From Saprospiraceae bacterium (lineage in GTDB: Bacteria > Bacteroidota > Bacteroidia > Chitinophagales > Saprospiraceae), in contig JAGPCT010000024.1 of assembly GCA_018057925.1 (NCBI GenBank), forward strand, positions 1 through 47,304: 47,304 bases of DNA, given 5' to 3'. The position numbers were made by a program, and so were the translations under genes. The notes under the pieces are model-generated. The model made no database searches and was not told where the DNA came from. It saw only the letters and a program-made list of their open reading frames with translations. Positions 1 to 7,879 of the stretch are shown here, piece by piece. How positions within the stretch are numbered: position 1 is the first letter of the stretch; each line of letters opens with the position of its first letter.

Positions 1-292
1 CGGGAAACCTGCTCTCTTTTGAAATTTTCTGAAAAAACTTTTCGCTCTTTTGGTCTCATTTTACAAATTTTAGAAAAGTTTTCCACATTTTTGTTGTCAA
101 CCTATTTCATGATACATCAAATGGAGAGTATAAAATGGAGAATGGAGAATGGAAATGGGGCTTATCCAAAATTTTAAATTCTCAATTCTCAATTCTCAAT
201 TCTCAATTAAATTTTAACCCTCTCTGTCCGAATAATTCCCGCTGGCGTAAGTACACAATTTCCTCCAGCGTAGGAATATTCTGTCACCCATA
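1..292. other. Non-coding repeat-rich flank
   Basis: No convincing long gene is visible. The stretch holds a run of ATGGAGA/ATGGAAA-type imperfect repeats (about 120-157) and a period-7 ATTCTCA array (about 177-208). From about 219 it enters the 3' flank of the minus-strand gene that ends at 293. That flank is nearly identical to the sequence 830 bp away behind the paralogous gene. It includes a potential hairpin with GCTGG and CCAGC arms at about 240-268. Confidence 0.7.
177..208. repeat. Period-7 ATTCTCA simple repeat
   Basis: Four to five head-to-tail copies of ATTCTCA. The same unit, less regular, recurs at about 1005-1040 behind the paralogous gene, and related units occur near 4.0 and 4.2 kb. 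Such heptamer or octamer arrays tend to change in length by slippage. No function can be assigned. Confidence 0.8.
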
Positions 293-991
293 TTACCACC
301 GATATAAATCATAACTCAAAGTGAACTTCATCTTAAAAGGATTGTATTTATCCGGATTCAATCCATTATTGACTATGGCGTCGTCCCGGTATTTCCAGTG
401 AAGGACTCTATAACCAATATTTGCATGAAGCCGCCAATATCCAAAGGTTATACCCGGGTAAACCTCTGTGGAGAAATATTCAGTTTTGTTTCGTATAAGA
501 TTAAAAGCTTTAATGTGTTTTCTAAATGATACGTTTCCGATGGCTTGTAGATTAACTCCGAAATTAAACTTACCTGTCGTGAATAAATACTGAACTTGTG
601 GACTAATCTGAATGATATGATACCATGACTTGTCTCGCCAGAAGAAAGGATCAATATGAGCTAAAAAATAACTATTACCATTTGCCGGAAGTAAAAAATC
701 CTGCACTAATTGAGCATAGCCTATATCCATGCCTCCAGAAAGTCTTTTATTAATTTTTCTGGTGTACCCCACTCCTATTGCATACTCATCATCAGGTGTA
801 TTATCATTTATTTTATTATTTACAGTTGTTGCTATTCCAACAGGTAACTGACCATAAAGAAAATCATATCTATTATCCACTTTTCCAATGGCATATCCGG
901 TATTGAATCGGATGGCGTTTTTTTGAGCCATTAATAAATTCATTGTAGCAAGTGATATTGTTACTATTAATATTAAGTTAGACTTTTTCAT
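293..991 (-). CDS. Secreted beta-barrel-like protein, paralog 2 of a tandem pair
   Basis: 232 residues with an Sec signal peptide (MKKSN, hydrophobic stretch, cleavage probably after the Ala in LMAQ). The mature part is rich in alternating aromatic strands (GYAIGK, IGYAQL, ITFGYWRLHANIGYRVLHWKY) and ends in an aromatic residue after FTLSYDLY, as expected of a small outer-membrane beta-barrel or porin-like protein. I do not recognise a named family. It is clearly homologous to the 231-residue product of 1123-1818: signal peptide, N-terminal strand and the last 33 residues are almost identical, while the middle has diverged. It is the last gene of a minus-strand run headed by a T9SS protease. 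The barrel assignment is inference from sequence texture. Confidence 0.75.
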   Translation of the reverse strand: MKKSNLILIVTISLATMNLLMAQKNAIRFNTGYAIGKVDNRYDFLYGQLPVGIATTVNNKINDNTPDDEYAIGVGYTRKINKRLSGGMDIGYAQLVQDFLLPANGNSYFLAHIDPFFWRDKSWYHIIQISPQVQYLFTTGKFNFGVNLQAIGNVSFRKHIKAFNLIRNKTEYFSTEVYPGITFGYWRLHANIGYRVLHWKYRDDAIVNNGLNPDKYNPFKMKFTLSYDLYRW

Positions 992-1122
992 AATTTTATA
1001 ATTTTTTCAATTTTCAATTCTCAATTTTCAATTCTCAATTAACTCAACCCTCCCTGTCCGGATAATTCCCGCTGGCGTAAGTACACAATTTCCTCCAGCG
1101 TAGGAATATTCTGTCACCCATA

Positions 1123-1818
1123 TTACCACCGATATAAATCATAACTCAAAGTGAACTTCATCTTAAAAGGATTGTATTTATCCGGATTCAATCCATTATT
1201 GACAATGGCGTCGTCCCGATATTTCCAGTGAAGGGCTCTCACACCTAAGGTCGCCTTAAATCGATTATATTCAGCAAAGATGCCCGGATATACTTCATTA
1301 GAGAAATATTCTGTTTTATTTCTGGATAAATTCCCATCTTGTATAACTTTCCTAAAAGAAATATTTCCGATAGCTTGAAGATAAACTCCGGCACTAACTG
1401 TTTTACTAATTATTAAATATTGAACAATAGGACTAAGCTGTAGTATATGATAATAAGATTTTCTACGCCAATAAAGTTTTTCATTAACAACGTTAAAATA
1501 GGAGGTAGATTCCACAGGTAGGAGAAAGTCCTGAATTAATGTGGCGTATCCAAGATCAAAACCCGCGATAAATCTTTTACTTATTGTATAAGTATAACCT
1601 AATCCTACTGTATATTCATCATCAGGAGTATTGTCGTTTATCTTATTTTTTACAGTAGTAACTAAAGAAGCATAACCTTTTTTAAGAAAATCATATCTTT
1701 TATCCACTTTCCCAATGGCATATCCGGTATTGAATCTGATGGCGTTTTTTTGAGCCATTAATAAATTCATTGTAGCAAGTGATATTATTGCTATTAATAT
1801 ATAGTTAGACTTTTTCAT
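1123..1818 (-). CDS. Secreted beta-barrel-like protein, paralog 1 of a tandem pair
   Basis: 231 residues; signal peptide MKKSNYILIAI... cleaved near LMAQ; same architecture and terminal FTLSYDLY motif as its neighbour at 293-991. The ATG overlaps the TGA stop of the upstream protease gene (ATGA, 1815-1818), so translation is probably coupled to the protease. High identity at both gene ends and in the 3' flank, with a divergent centre, fits an old tandem duplication whose ends were kept similar by gene conversion or constraint. Function unknown; an outer-membrane partner or substrate of the co-transcribed protease is one possibility (inference). Confidence 0.75.
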   Translation of the reverse strand: MKKSNYILIAIISLATMNLLMAQKNAIRFNTGYAIGKVDKRYDFLKKGYASLVTTVKNKINDNTPDDEYTVGLGYTYTISKRFIAGFDLGYATLIQDFLLPVESTSYFNVVNEKLYWRRKSYYHILQLSPIVQYLIISKTVSAGVYLQAIGNISFRKVIQDGNLSRNKTEYFSNEVYPGIFAEYNRFKATLGVRALHWKYRDDAIVNNGLNPDKYNPFKMKFTLSYDLYRW

Positions 1819-4031
1819 AATTTTATAATTTTTTCAGTTAAAACTTGATTATCATTTCTATAATGGATAAAGTAAATCCCCGAGGGATAGATGCTTAGAT
1901 CAATGATTGTATTATTTTCTAATATGTGCTTTTGTACTATCAACTTACCAGTAATATCATATATTTTGATTAGATTTTCATCATTCGCATTAAATAGAGA
2001 TAAATGAATTACGGCAGTATTATTAAATGGATTTGGATTTACGTGTAGAAGTTGATTGGAGGACGTTTTTACAATTTTTTTCTCCTGTGGCTGAATAGAA
2101 TATTGCCCACCACCACAATAATCGACATAAATCGAAAAGCATTTTAGCCGTTCTCCACATCCATTGGTTGCTTTGATGCATATTTCACCCCAACCCGGTG
2201 TCATACCTCTGAATCGAGCTTTGTTCAGTGTGCCTGTACCATTAATCACTCCGCTAAATGTCCAATCTATTGTACCCAATGAAATCGCACGAGCACCATA
2301 TAAGTCCAAAAATGCCCATTCGTAATCTCCGACACATACAGGGTCATTGTAGATAAGGCCAAAATCAGGCAATCCTACCCAAATGGCTTGTGTTATTACA
2401 ATATCATCACAACCCGATTGAGATAATGTAAAAGTAAGTACAGCACTACCCGAAGAAGTAGATGAAGCAGCACGAAGGATAGCTACAATTCCATTGCCTG
2501 ATGTGGCAGCTCCATTGGTGGTTGCAAATAGGGTGGTATTATTGACACTCCAAGACACTGTTCTTCCTGGAATGGCATTGGATAACGTTATTTGCTTATT
2601 CGTAGTACAAATAAGAAAATCATTGCTAGTTATCGAATTTACCGTAGGGACACGAATGGTATTGGTTGTATTTGGGGGATTTGAACCACCAAGCCAGTTG
2701 CTTAGCCGAGTATCATTGGTTCCACCTCCTGTCCAAGAAAGGTCAAATCGCCCCCCAAATTTATTCGCTCGACTACAGACAGGTAAGTTTGCATCATTTA
2801 CGCCATAATGTTGCGCAATTATTCTTTTATCTTGATTGAAATATGGTGCACCCGAAGATACGTGATCTGTTGCTCCCAAATCAACTTGTAACCACCAACA
2901 TTGTCTTCCTTTAATTGTTGATTGTTGGGCAGTGTCAAAATCCAAAGTAATTTTTTTAGCATCTCCTATTGGATGGTGTATGATTGTAGTTGATGTAGGT
3001 GTAATATTCCTATTATCCCATCCTGCCACAGTAATTTGTGATTGCCCTTTGATGCTTCCATTCAATTCTGCCAAAACAAAGTCGCTTGTAAAATATGCTG
3101 CTTTAAATACAGCACCTGAATAAGTTATCCAATTTCCTTGTGTTCCGGTGCTCTTACCGGGGCATTTTGGATCACTCGCCTCATACTTAAATCTAAATGT
3201 ATAATTGCTCAAATCTTTTTCTGAATTACTGAGTTCCCCATCTTCATTCAAGTCTAAACAATGGAATGCGGTAAGGAAAAAAGGACGTAAATCTTGACAT
3301 TCATCATTGACTAATGATCCGGAACACCATTCCGTTCCATTTTTAATTACCAATGCCACTGCATCTCTTTCATTTTCCCAACCAGCGCCTACCGAACAAT
3401 TGACATCGTAGTTGCAAGAATCCGCATCTTGCCAATCACGAGTCTCAATCGGCTTTGGAATGCCCTGACATACTCCATTGACATTGATCGAAAATTGATT
3501 GTAATTATCTTTGTTGCATTTTACTACTATTATTGCATCATTAGATTCAATAATATCAGATGCATAAACATGATCAAAAACAACATTAGGAGTGATCGGT
3601 CCATGTATTATCCTACCATTTTTGGAAAGGATAAACATTTCTGATTTTATCGGTAGATTGAGGTCGGATATCAAGAAATTCAACGAACTTGCATCAGATG
3701 TAGAAAACCCTATTTGCCAAATCCTCATTCCACCCAGTTGACTCCATAATCCGTCTTTTACGGTGTAATTTTGTTCAACTTTTACAGCAAATCGTGGAAT
3801 GGTGATGCCATTCGCCATATCTTGTTCTAAAACCTTGTCAAAATCCACTTCGGGTTGCATATAAAATGGAATATTTTCATCAAGCGGGAATGGAATAATC
3901 TCCTCTGTGTTTTGATCCGGTGCAAGATGTCTGGTAAGTACTTGGGAATGGATGGGCGAGAATCCCATTATCATTAAAATGGAAATTAGAATTGGGAATT
4001 GGGAATTGGGAATGGGGAATTGTCGTGGCAT
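1815..4031 (-). CDS. T9SS-exported trypsin-like (lysyl endopeptidase-like) serine protease
   Basis: 738 residues. Signal peptide at about 1-29, an N-terminal propeptide-like region to about 205, then a chymotrypsin-fold S1 domain. A His is seen in TAFHC (H257), an Asp in TSDFVLAEL (D317) and the Ser in VSSGAP (S393); this is the triad pattern of Lysobacter-type lysyl endopeptidases, with Ala replacing the Ser of the common SSGSP. Paired cysteines abound. About 465-640 are Ig/PKD-like segments, and the last ~75 residues are a type A T9SS sorting domain (NPNPFNN ... GKLIVQK ... PSGIYFIHY ... EKIIKL). Likely a surface or secreted endopeptidase. The first ~15 codons lie in a GGAATTGG simple repeat, so the N-terminus may vary between strains; IMGFSPIHS could be the functional core of the signal. 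Confidence 0.85.
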   Translation of the reverse strand: MPRQFPIPNSQFPILISILMIMGFSPIHSQVLTRHLAPDQNTEEIIPFPLDENIPFYMQPEVDFDKVLEQDMANGITIPRFAVKVEQNYTVKDGLWSQLGGMRIWQIGFSTSDASSLNFLISDLNLPIKSEMFILSKNGRIIHGPITPNVVFDHVYASDIIESNDAIIVVKCNKDNYNQFSINVNGVCQGIPKPIETRDWQDADSCNYDVNCSVGAGWENERDAVALVIKNGTEWCSGSLVNDECQDLRPFFLTAFHCLDLNEDGELSNSEKDLSNYTFRFKYEASDPKCPGKSTGTQGNWITYSGAVFKAAYFTSDFVLAELNGSIKGQSQITVAGWDNRNITPTSTTIIHHPIGDAKKITLDFDTAQQSTIKGRQCWWLQVDLGATDHVSSGAPYFNQDKRIIAQHYGVNDANLPVCSRANKFGGRFDLSWTGGGTNDTRLSNWLGGSNPPNTTNTIRVPTVNSITSNDFLICTTNKQITLSNAIPGRTVSWSVNNTTLFATTNGAATSGNGIVAILRAASSTSSGSAVLTFTLSQSGCDDIVITQAIWVGLPDFGLIYNDPVCVGDYEWAFLDLYGARAISLGTIDWTFSGVINGTGTLNKARFRGMTPGWGEICIKATNGCGERLKCFSIYVDYCGGGQYSIQPQEKKIVKTSSNQLLHVNPNPFNNTAVIHLSLFNANDENLIKIYDITGKLIVQKHILENNTIIDLSIYPSGIYFIHYRNDNQVLTEKIIKL
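3988..4021. repeat. Period-8 GGAATTGG repeat inside a signal-peptide coding region
   Basis: Three to four imperfect copies of GGAATTGG / GGAATGGG. Read on the minus strand they encode the QFPIPNSQFP part of the protease leader. An 8-bp unit would shift the frame if a copy were gained or lost, so the array could act as a slippage switch. This is inference only. Confidence 0.7.
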
Positions 4032-4060
4032 AATAGTTGATTTAAAAGATTAATAAAAAC

Positions 4061-4092
4061 CAAAGTTAATTATAAAAAATCAAATTTCCAAA
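4061..4092 (-). promoter_or_regulatory. Bacteroidota-type promoter of the protease operon
   Basis: On the minus strand TTTG (4092-4089) is followed after 20 bp by TAACTTTG (4068-4061), an exact fit to the Bacteroidota TTTG/TAnnTTTG consensus. It lies 30 bp upstream of the protease ATG at 4031. Confidence 0.75.
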
Positions 4093-4113
4093 TATAAAGT
4101 GTTAAAGTTTATG

Positions 4114-4233
4114 GGTGATTGAGTGATCTGGTGATTGAGTGATTGGGTGATCTGGTGAAGGTGTGAGATTTGAGAATGGAAAATGGAGAATTGAAAATGG
4201 AGAAAGGAAATGGAAAATTGAAAATTGAAAATA
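4114..4233. repeat. GTGATTGA/GTGATCTG octamers followed by GGAAAATTGA-type repeats
   Basis: 4114-4157 is an array of 8-bp units (GTGATTGA, GTGATCTG, GTGATTGG). 4172-4233 is a degenerate purine-rich array of GAATGGAAAATGGAGAATTGAAA type. It fills the divergent space between the protease promoter and the pseudogene at 4240. Confidence 0.75.
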
Positions 4234-4414
4234 AATTAAATGAAAAAATTATTACCTATTATTTCTTTTGTCATTTTTGCTTCAACAGGAATTTTGGCTC
4301 AGGATTTTGGCAAAAACAATGCATTTTGGACGTATGATTATCTATCCAATTTTAGTCATGGCATAGTACAAATACAGTTTCAAAAGGATACAATTTTCCA
4401 AGAAAAAAATGTTA

Positions 4415-4558
4415 TACCAAATTGATTTATAAATTAGTCCAACATATTTTGGTATTCCCGAAATACGGGATTTCCTAAAGTCAAAATGCTCCCAAAAGAT
4501 ATCGGATGTTAGTCGTTTAGGCCAATGTAATTGGACTATTACGAATATCACATCGGTA
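4415..4558 (+). mobile_element. Palindromic element family A, copy A1 (long form, 144 bp)
   Basis: Begins TACCAAATTGATTTATAAAT and ends ...CATCGGTA, flanked by TTA at 4412-4414 and 4559-4561. Both ends match copy A2 (opposite orientation), including TTGGACT / AGTCCAA arms and the TTGATTTATAAAT palindrome. It differs by a central extra ~73 bp that holds a TCCCG...CGGGA hairpin. No coding capacity. The structure fits a MITE-like non-autonomous element with imperfect inverted ends and a 3-bp (TNA) target duplication; a 2-bp TA duplication with slightly longer ends fits equally well. Confidence 0.75.
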
Positions 4559-4638
4559 TTACTTTCTACCAAATTACAAAAGATCTGACAACCCCATTTG
4601 GAGATCCTATTAAATACATATCAAAAAATGTCATTATT

Positions 4639-4794
4639 TTAAACCAAATTCTGCATTAGACAATTGCTGAATCGATTTACGACTCGTAATCAATGGTTTA
4701 CAGAAACCATTGAAACGATTCGTACATCGGGATTAACCCTCATAATCAGCACTATACAGTTTTTCAAAACCTATACTGCATCACTCGGGTTTAA
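4639..4794 (+). mobile_element. Palindromic element family B, copy B1 (156 bp)
   Basis: Bounded by TTAA at both ends (4639-4642, 4791-4794), with TTAAACCAAATTCTGC at the left and an imperfect inverted match at the right. Contains a 9-bp perfect hairpin (CAATGGTTT ACAG AAACCATTG), ACGACTCGT, and TTTTTCAAAACC. About 85-90 percent identical by eye to the reverse complement of 38581-38735. Non-coding. Confidence 0.8.
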
Positions 4795-4899
4795 CACAAG
4801 ACGATGGTTTAGTGTACATCTATACCGGCTATCCTAATTATTAAAAAAAATAATAATCCAATCTATTATATTTTTTACAATCGTAATACCAACAAATAG

Positions 4900-4945
4900 A
4901 AAGAGCGTATATCCCAAAATTCATTCATTAGAATATACGCTCTTT
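4900..4945. terminator. Long-stem hairpin downstream of the TPR gene
   Basis: Inverted repeat AAAGAGCGTATAT (4900-4912) and ATATACGCTCTTT (4933-4945) with a loop of about 20 nt. It lies 45 bp beyond the stop of the minus-strand operon ending at 4991. The T-rich tail on the minus strand is weak, so it may be a terminator or an RNA-stabilising 3' hairpin. Confidence 0.5.
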
Positions 4946-4990
4946 GTGAAAGCTAACTCAACTTAAATTACAAATTGAATCTCCTCAATT

Positions 4991-6604
4991 TTACTTTTTT
5001 GGAGGCGTTGTTTTAGTGGCATCTAACAAAAAGTTAAACAGCTTCATCACTTGCTCATTACCGGCATCAATTTCCAATGCCTGATCATTATATTTTTGCG
5101 CAGTAGCAAAGTCTTTTTTGACATTAATATAATAAACGGTCAGCCAGTTGAGTGCTTCAATCAATTGCTTATTATACTTTGCAGGGTCAACCTTTCCCTT
5201 CTCAACGACTTTCTCAAAAGCCGGCACTGCCGCAGCTCCTTTATTGAGAGTATCCAGCTGAGCGTAGTGACGTCCTTTCCATAAGTATCCTTCCACTTCT
5301 TCAGGAAGTTTTCCAATGATGCCATCAGCAGCTTCTACACCTCGTTGATATTGACGACCTAAATAGTCGGCTCTGGTAGCATAGAAATAATCCACCGCCA
5401 AATCAGTTGATTTCGCAATGGCAAAATAAAACTTACCTGCCTCTGCATACTTTTTTTGCTCAAACAATGTATCTGCTATGATTTTGATATCTCCGGCCAA
5501 TGTCGAATCCATCTGAAACGCAAGTAAATAGTTGACTCCTGCTAAACTATCCTGACCCATTCCTTTTTGGATTTTCCCAAGGTAAAGAAAATCTTGCGCC
5601 AGCAATTGTGCCGTATCACGGTGCTCTAAGAAATAATTCATTTGCTCCAGAGCCTTTTGATTATTGCCGGTTTCGTAATACGCAAAGCCCAACATTCTCA
5701 CTACATTGGGATACTTGTTTGCTTTATCCTGTACTTTAGCCTTCTCCAACAAGGGAAGAGCGTCTTTGTAGTCATTGTTTAGGAACAAAATATTGGCATA
5801 TTGAACTTCCTCCGGCAGAGTCGGTGTGACCATTGACATATATTTGCTGTAGTTTTCCTTCGCTTCAGCATATTTATTGACATCATAATAATACTTTCCT
5901 AAATCCTTGTATGGTAAAGCATAAGATGGGTCTGTTTCAATGGCTTTTCTCAATTCGGGTACCCCAAATTCATATCGCTTCGCCCTGATGTAGGTAACTC
6001 CAATTTTATAATGAGGAACAGCATTGGTCTTGTCTAAGTCTAAAGCATATTCATAATTGGTAACAGCATTACCGGCATCATTTTTTAATAAATAGGCGTC
6101 CCCAAGTAAGAGCCGGGTTGAGGCCGTTTTTAATCCATAGTCATCAATTGCGGCTTTGATGTATCCAATAGCTTTGACGGCATTTGGTTTTTTACCAAAA
6201 AGAAAATATTCGCCTACGGTTCGATATAGAAATCCTTTGGCTTTCTTACCTTTTCGGATTGCTTTATCAATATCCACGACAAGGTCATCCGGATTAGCTC
6301 CCTGTTCCAACCTCAATAACACATCTGCCGTCTTACCATAAGCGCCCTTTTCATCGGCAGCCTTAATAGTATTCAGTACCTCCGTCGCCTCACTGTATTT
6401 ACCCGCTGCACTAAGGATACTGTAAAGTGAAAATTTATCTGTAAAACTTTCCGGATTGGCATTTATTACCGCTTTAACTGTACTTACAGCATCTGCATCT
6501 TTACCGTAAGATAATTGCTTATATGCTGTTTCAATATCTTGTGCCTTAGCAACACTAAATATCAATAATAGTACTAAAAGCAAATTCATTTTTTTCATCA
6601 TCAT
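4991..6604 (-). CDS. Secreted tetratricopeptide-repeat protein
   Basis: 537 residues. Signal peptide MMMKKMNLLLVLLLIFSVAKA then QD at the mature end. The remainder is a chain of TPR-like helices; the clearest units are AVTNYEYALDLDKTNAVPHY, YEFGVPELRKAIETDPSYALPY and ALEQMNYFLEHRD, with the last ending in YNDQALEIDAGNEQV. TPR arrays bind proteins; the periplasmic location and place as last gene of the ExbB/ExbD/TonB/PstS-like operon suggest a scaffold for that system (inference). It is 36 bp downstream of the PstS-like gene on the same strand. No catalytic motif seen. Confidence 0.8.
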   Translation of the reverse strand: MMMKKMNLLLVLLLIFSVAKAQDIETAYKQLSYGKDADAVSTVKAVINANPESFTDKFSLYSILSAAGKYSEATEVLNTIKAADEKGAYGKTADVLLRLEQGANPDDLVVDIDKAIRKGKKAKGFLYRTVGEYFLFGKKPNAVKAIGYIKAAIDDYGLKTASTRLLLGDAYLLKNDAGNAVTNYEYALDLDKTNAVPHYKIGVTYIRAKRYEFGVPELRKAIETDPSYALPYKDLGKYYYDVNKYAEAKENYSKYMSMVTPTLPEEVQYANILFLNNDYKDALPLLEKAKVQDKANKYPNVVRMLGFAYYETGNNQKALEQMNYFLEHRDTAQLLAQDFLYLGKIQKGMGQDSLAGVNYLLAFQMDSTLAGDIKIIADTLFEQKKYAEAGKFYFAIAKSTDLAVDYFYATRADYLGRQYQRGVEAADGIIGKLPEEVEGYLWKGRHYAQLDTLNKGAAAVPAFEKVVEKGKVDPAKYNKQLIEALNWLTVYYINVKKDFATAQKYNDQALEIDAGNEQVMKLFNFLLDATKTTPPKK

Positions 6605-6640
6605 ACTTCTTGTTATCGTTTTTATGATTTAAGTTAAATA

Positions 6641-7570
6641 TTAATTATTGATTTGGATGAGTCTAATCGGAGAGTTAGAAGGGACAAGACCATCCTTCAA
6701 TATGATTCTTTGACCTTTATCCGAACCTATGAAAGATGCAAACCCGCTTGTTATTCCTTTGTGAGTTTCATTAAAGATAAAGTTGGTAAATCTAAGTAAA
6801 GGATAGTTGCGAGATGCCACGTACGCTTGATATGGCTTATAAAACTTACGTCCACTCAATTTTGAAATTCCCAAAGGCTTGATTTCCTTGGGAAACAATT
6901 GATTTGAGTCTTTATCATAACTGGTAATTTGATTAACTCCAATAAAACCAACCGCATTTTTGTGACTTGATATATAATCCAGCATGGACTGTCCGGCAGG
7001 TAATGCAAAAACGGTCTTACCAAAGTTACCACCCTTCAACACAGAGTCCTGCAAAAATGAAATCATTCCACTCCCTTCATTATCTATAATAACTGAAATC
7101 TTAGTGCCGTTACCCCAGTCGGTAGTCGTTCCATTAATTATATTATTCAACTGATCGACTGTAATCTCGTCAACCGGATTATCGGGATGCACTATTACGG
7201 CGACGGCATCAGTAGCCAAGCGCACTGTACGTGGTTCATACTTCTTTTTATCTTTGAATATCTTAATTTCACTCGGCTTCAACTCTCTACCTATGATAAT
7301 ACCTTTCACACTATCGGTTAAGAATGCCTTTACAGCCATAGCTTCATTGGTGTAGTTGACCTGTATCGATGCATCTTTATATTCTGAAGTAAAAACCTGA
7401 ATCTCACTATCGACCATTGACTTATATAAGCTGTCAGAAGCAATCAGTGCACTGCCTGATGTAGTGGTATCCCTAGGAGTTGTCGGCGCAGGGTTATTAT
7501 TACATGAACATAAGATCACGCTTCCTAAACAAAGGAATATAAAACTAATGTAATTCGATTTATTCTTCAT
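6641..7570 (-). CDS. PstS-like substrate-binding lipoprotein
   Basis: 309 residues with a lipoprotein signal (hydrophobic stretch ending LCSC, Cys about residue 23). The body matches the PBP2/PstS-like fold: AVAVIVHPDNPVDEITVDQL, NIINGTTTDWG and a serine-rich loop NEGSGMISF, typical of phosphate-type binding proteins. No pstC/pstA/pstB genes are near; instead it sits in the TonB operon, as in many Bacteroidota, so it may bind a ligand for or sense the state of TonB-dependent uptake rather than feed an ABC transporter (inference). Its start overlaps the end of the small membrane-protein gene by 11 bp. Confidence 0.8.
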   Translation of the reverse strand: MKNKSNYISFIFLCLGSVILCSCNNNPAPTTPRDTTTSGSALIASDSLYKSMVDSEIQVFTSEYKDASIQVNYTNEAMAVKAFLTDSVKGIIIGRELKPSEIKIFKDKKKYEPRTVRLATDAVAVIVHPDNPVDEITVDQLNNIINGTTTDWGNGTKISVIIDNEGSGMISFLQDSVLKGGNFGKTVFALPAGQSMLDYISSHKNAVGFIGVNQITSYDKDSNQLFPKEIKPLGISKLSGRKFYKPYQAYVASRNYPLLRFTNFIFNETHKGITSGFASFIGSDKGQRIILKDGLVPSNSPIRLIQINN

Positions 7571-7796
7571 TCCGCCTATTTTTTAAATTCAAATACAATC
7601 TAAAAAGTCTGAAAATGCCGTAAACGATCAATAATGCACCAAATACTTTCAAAATCGTATCATCTCCATTTGGTGATACTACCCACTCCATCAAAATAGC
7701 TAGTCCCAATCCGGTAAAGAAAACACCAATCATTAAGGCTAAAACATTAGCTAATAAATGAAATGAATGCCTCATCGATTTTCTTTGGTAGGACAA
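7560..7796 (-). CDS. Small two-helix membrane protein
   Basis: 78 residues with two predicted membrane segments (about 13-36 and 48-68) and a basic C-terminus ending NLKNRRNEE. No family recognised. It lies between tonB and the PstS-like gene and overlaps the latter by 11 bp, so it is almost certainly part of the operon. Start at the first Met (7796); Met8 is an alternative. An inner-membrane accessory of the ExbB/ExbD/TonB complex is possible but unproven. Confidence 0.65.
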   Translation of the reverse strand: MSYQRKSMRHSFHLLANVLALMIGVFFTGLGLAILMEWVVSPNGDDTILKVFGALLIVYGIFRLFRLYLNLKNRRNEE

Positions 7797-7879
7797 ATTA
7801 TATTATTTTCTGAAAAACAAAATAGCAACCAGGAAAAATTCCAAATTGCTATTTTATTCGTATTTAATTAACAAAATTG

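Larger units (their letters stand above)
4240..4844 (+). pseudogene. Secreted-protein gene broken twice by palindromic elements
   Basis: Starts as MKKLLPIISFVIFASTGILAQDF, a clear signal peptide, and reads 57 more-or-less normal codons before entering element A1 and a TGA. Removing A1 with one TTA duplication joins ...QEKN-V-TFYQITK in frame. Removing element B1 with one TTAA joins ...NVIIL-TQDDGLVY in frame. The repaired frame is exactly 102 codons (4240-4844 minus 147 and 152 nt), ending in YTGYPNY and TAA in an A-tract. The 101-residue product resembles the N-terminal part of Bacteroidota secreted proteins that usually run to a sorting domain, so the 3' part is probably lost as well. That two independent excisions both restore the frame is strong evidence; the family is not identified. 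Confidence 0.8.

Noticed and set aside
177-208. CRISPR array
   Set aside because: Repeat unit is 7 bp with no spacers; no cas genes in the window.
2494-3123. Plus-strand open frames opposite the T9SS protease
   Set aside because: Antisense to a well-supported protease domain; no protein-like pattern.
4240-4425. A complete 61-residue secreted protein
   Set aside because: Its last four codons lie in element A1; it is the truncated front of the broken gene described above.
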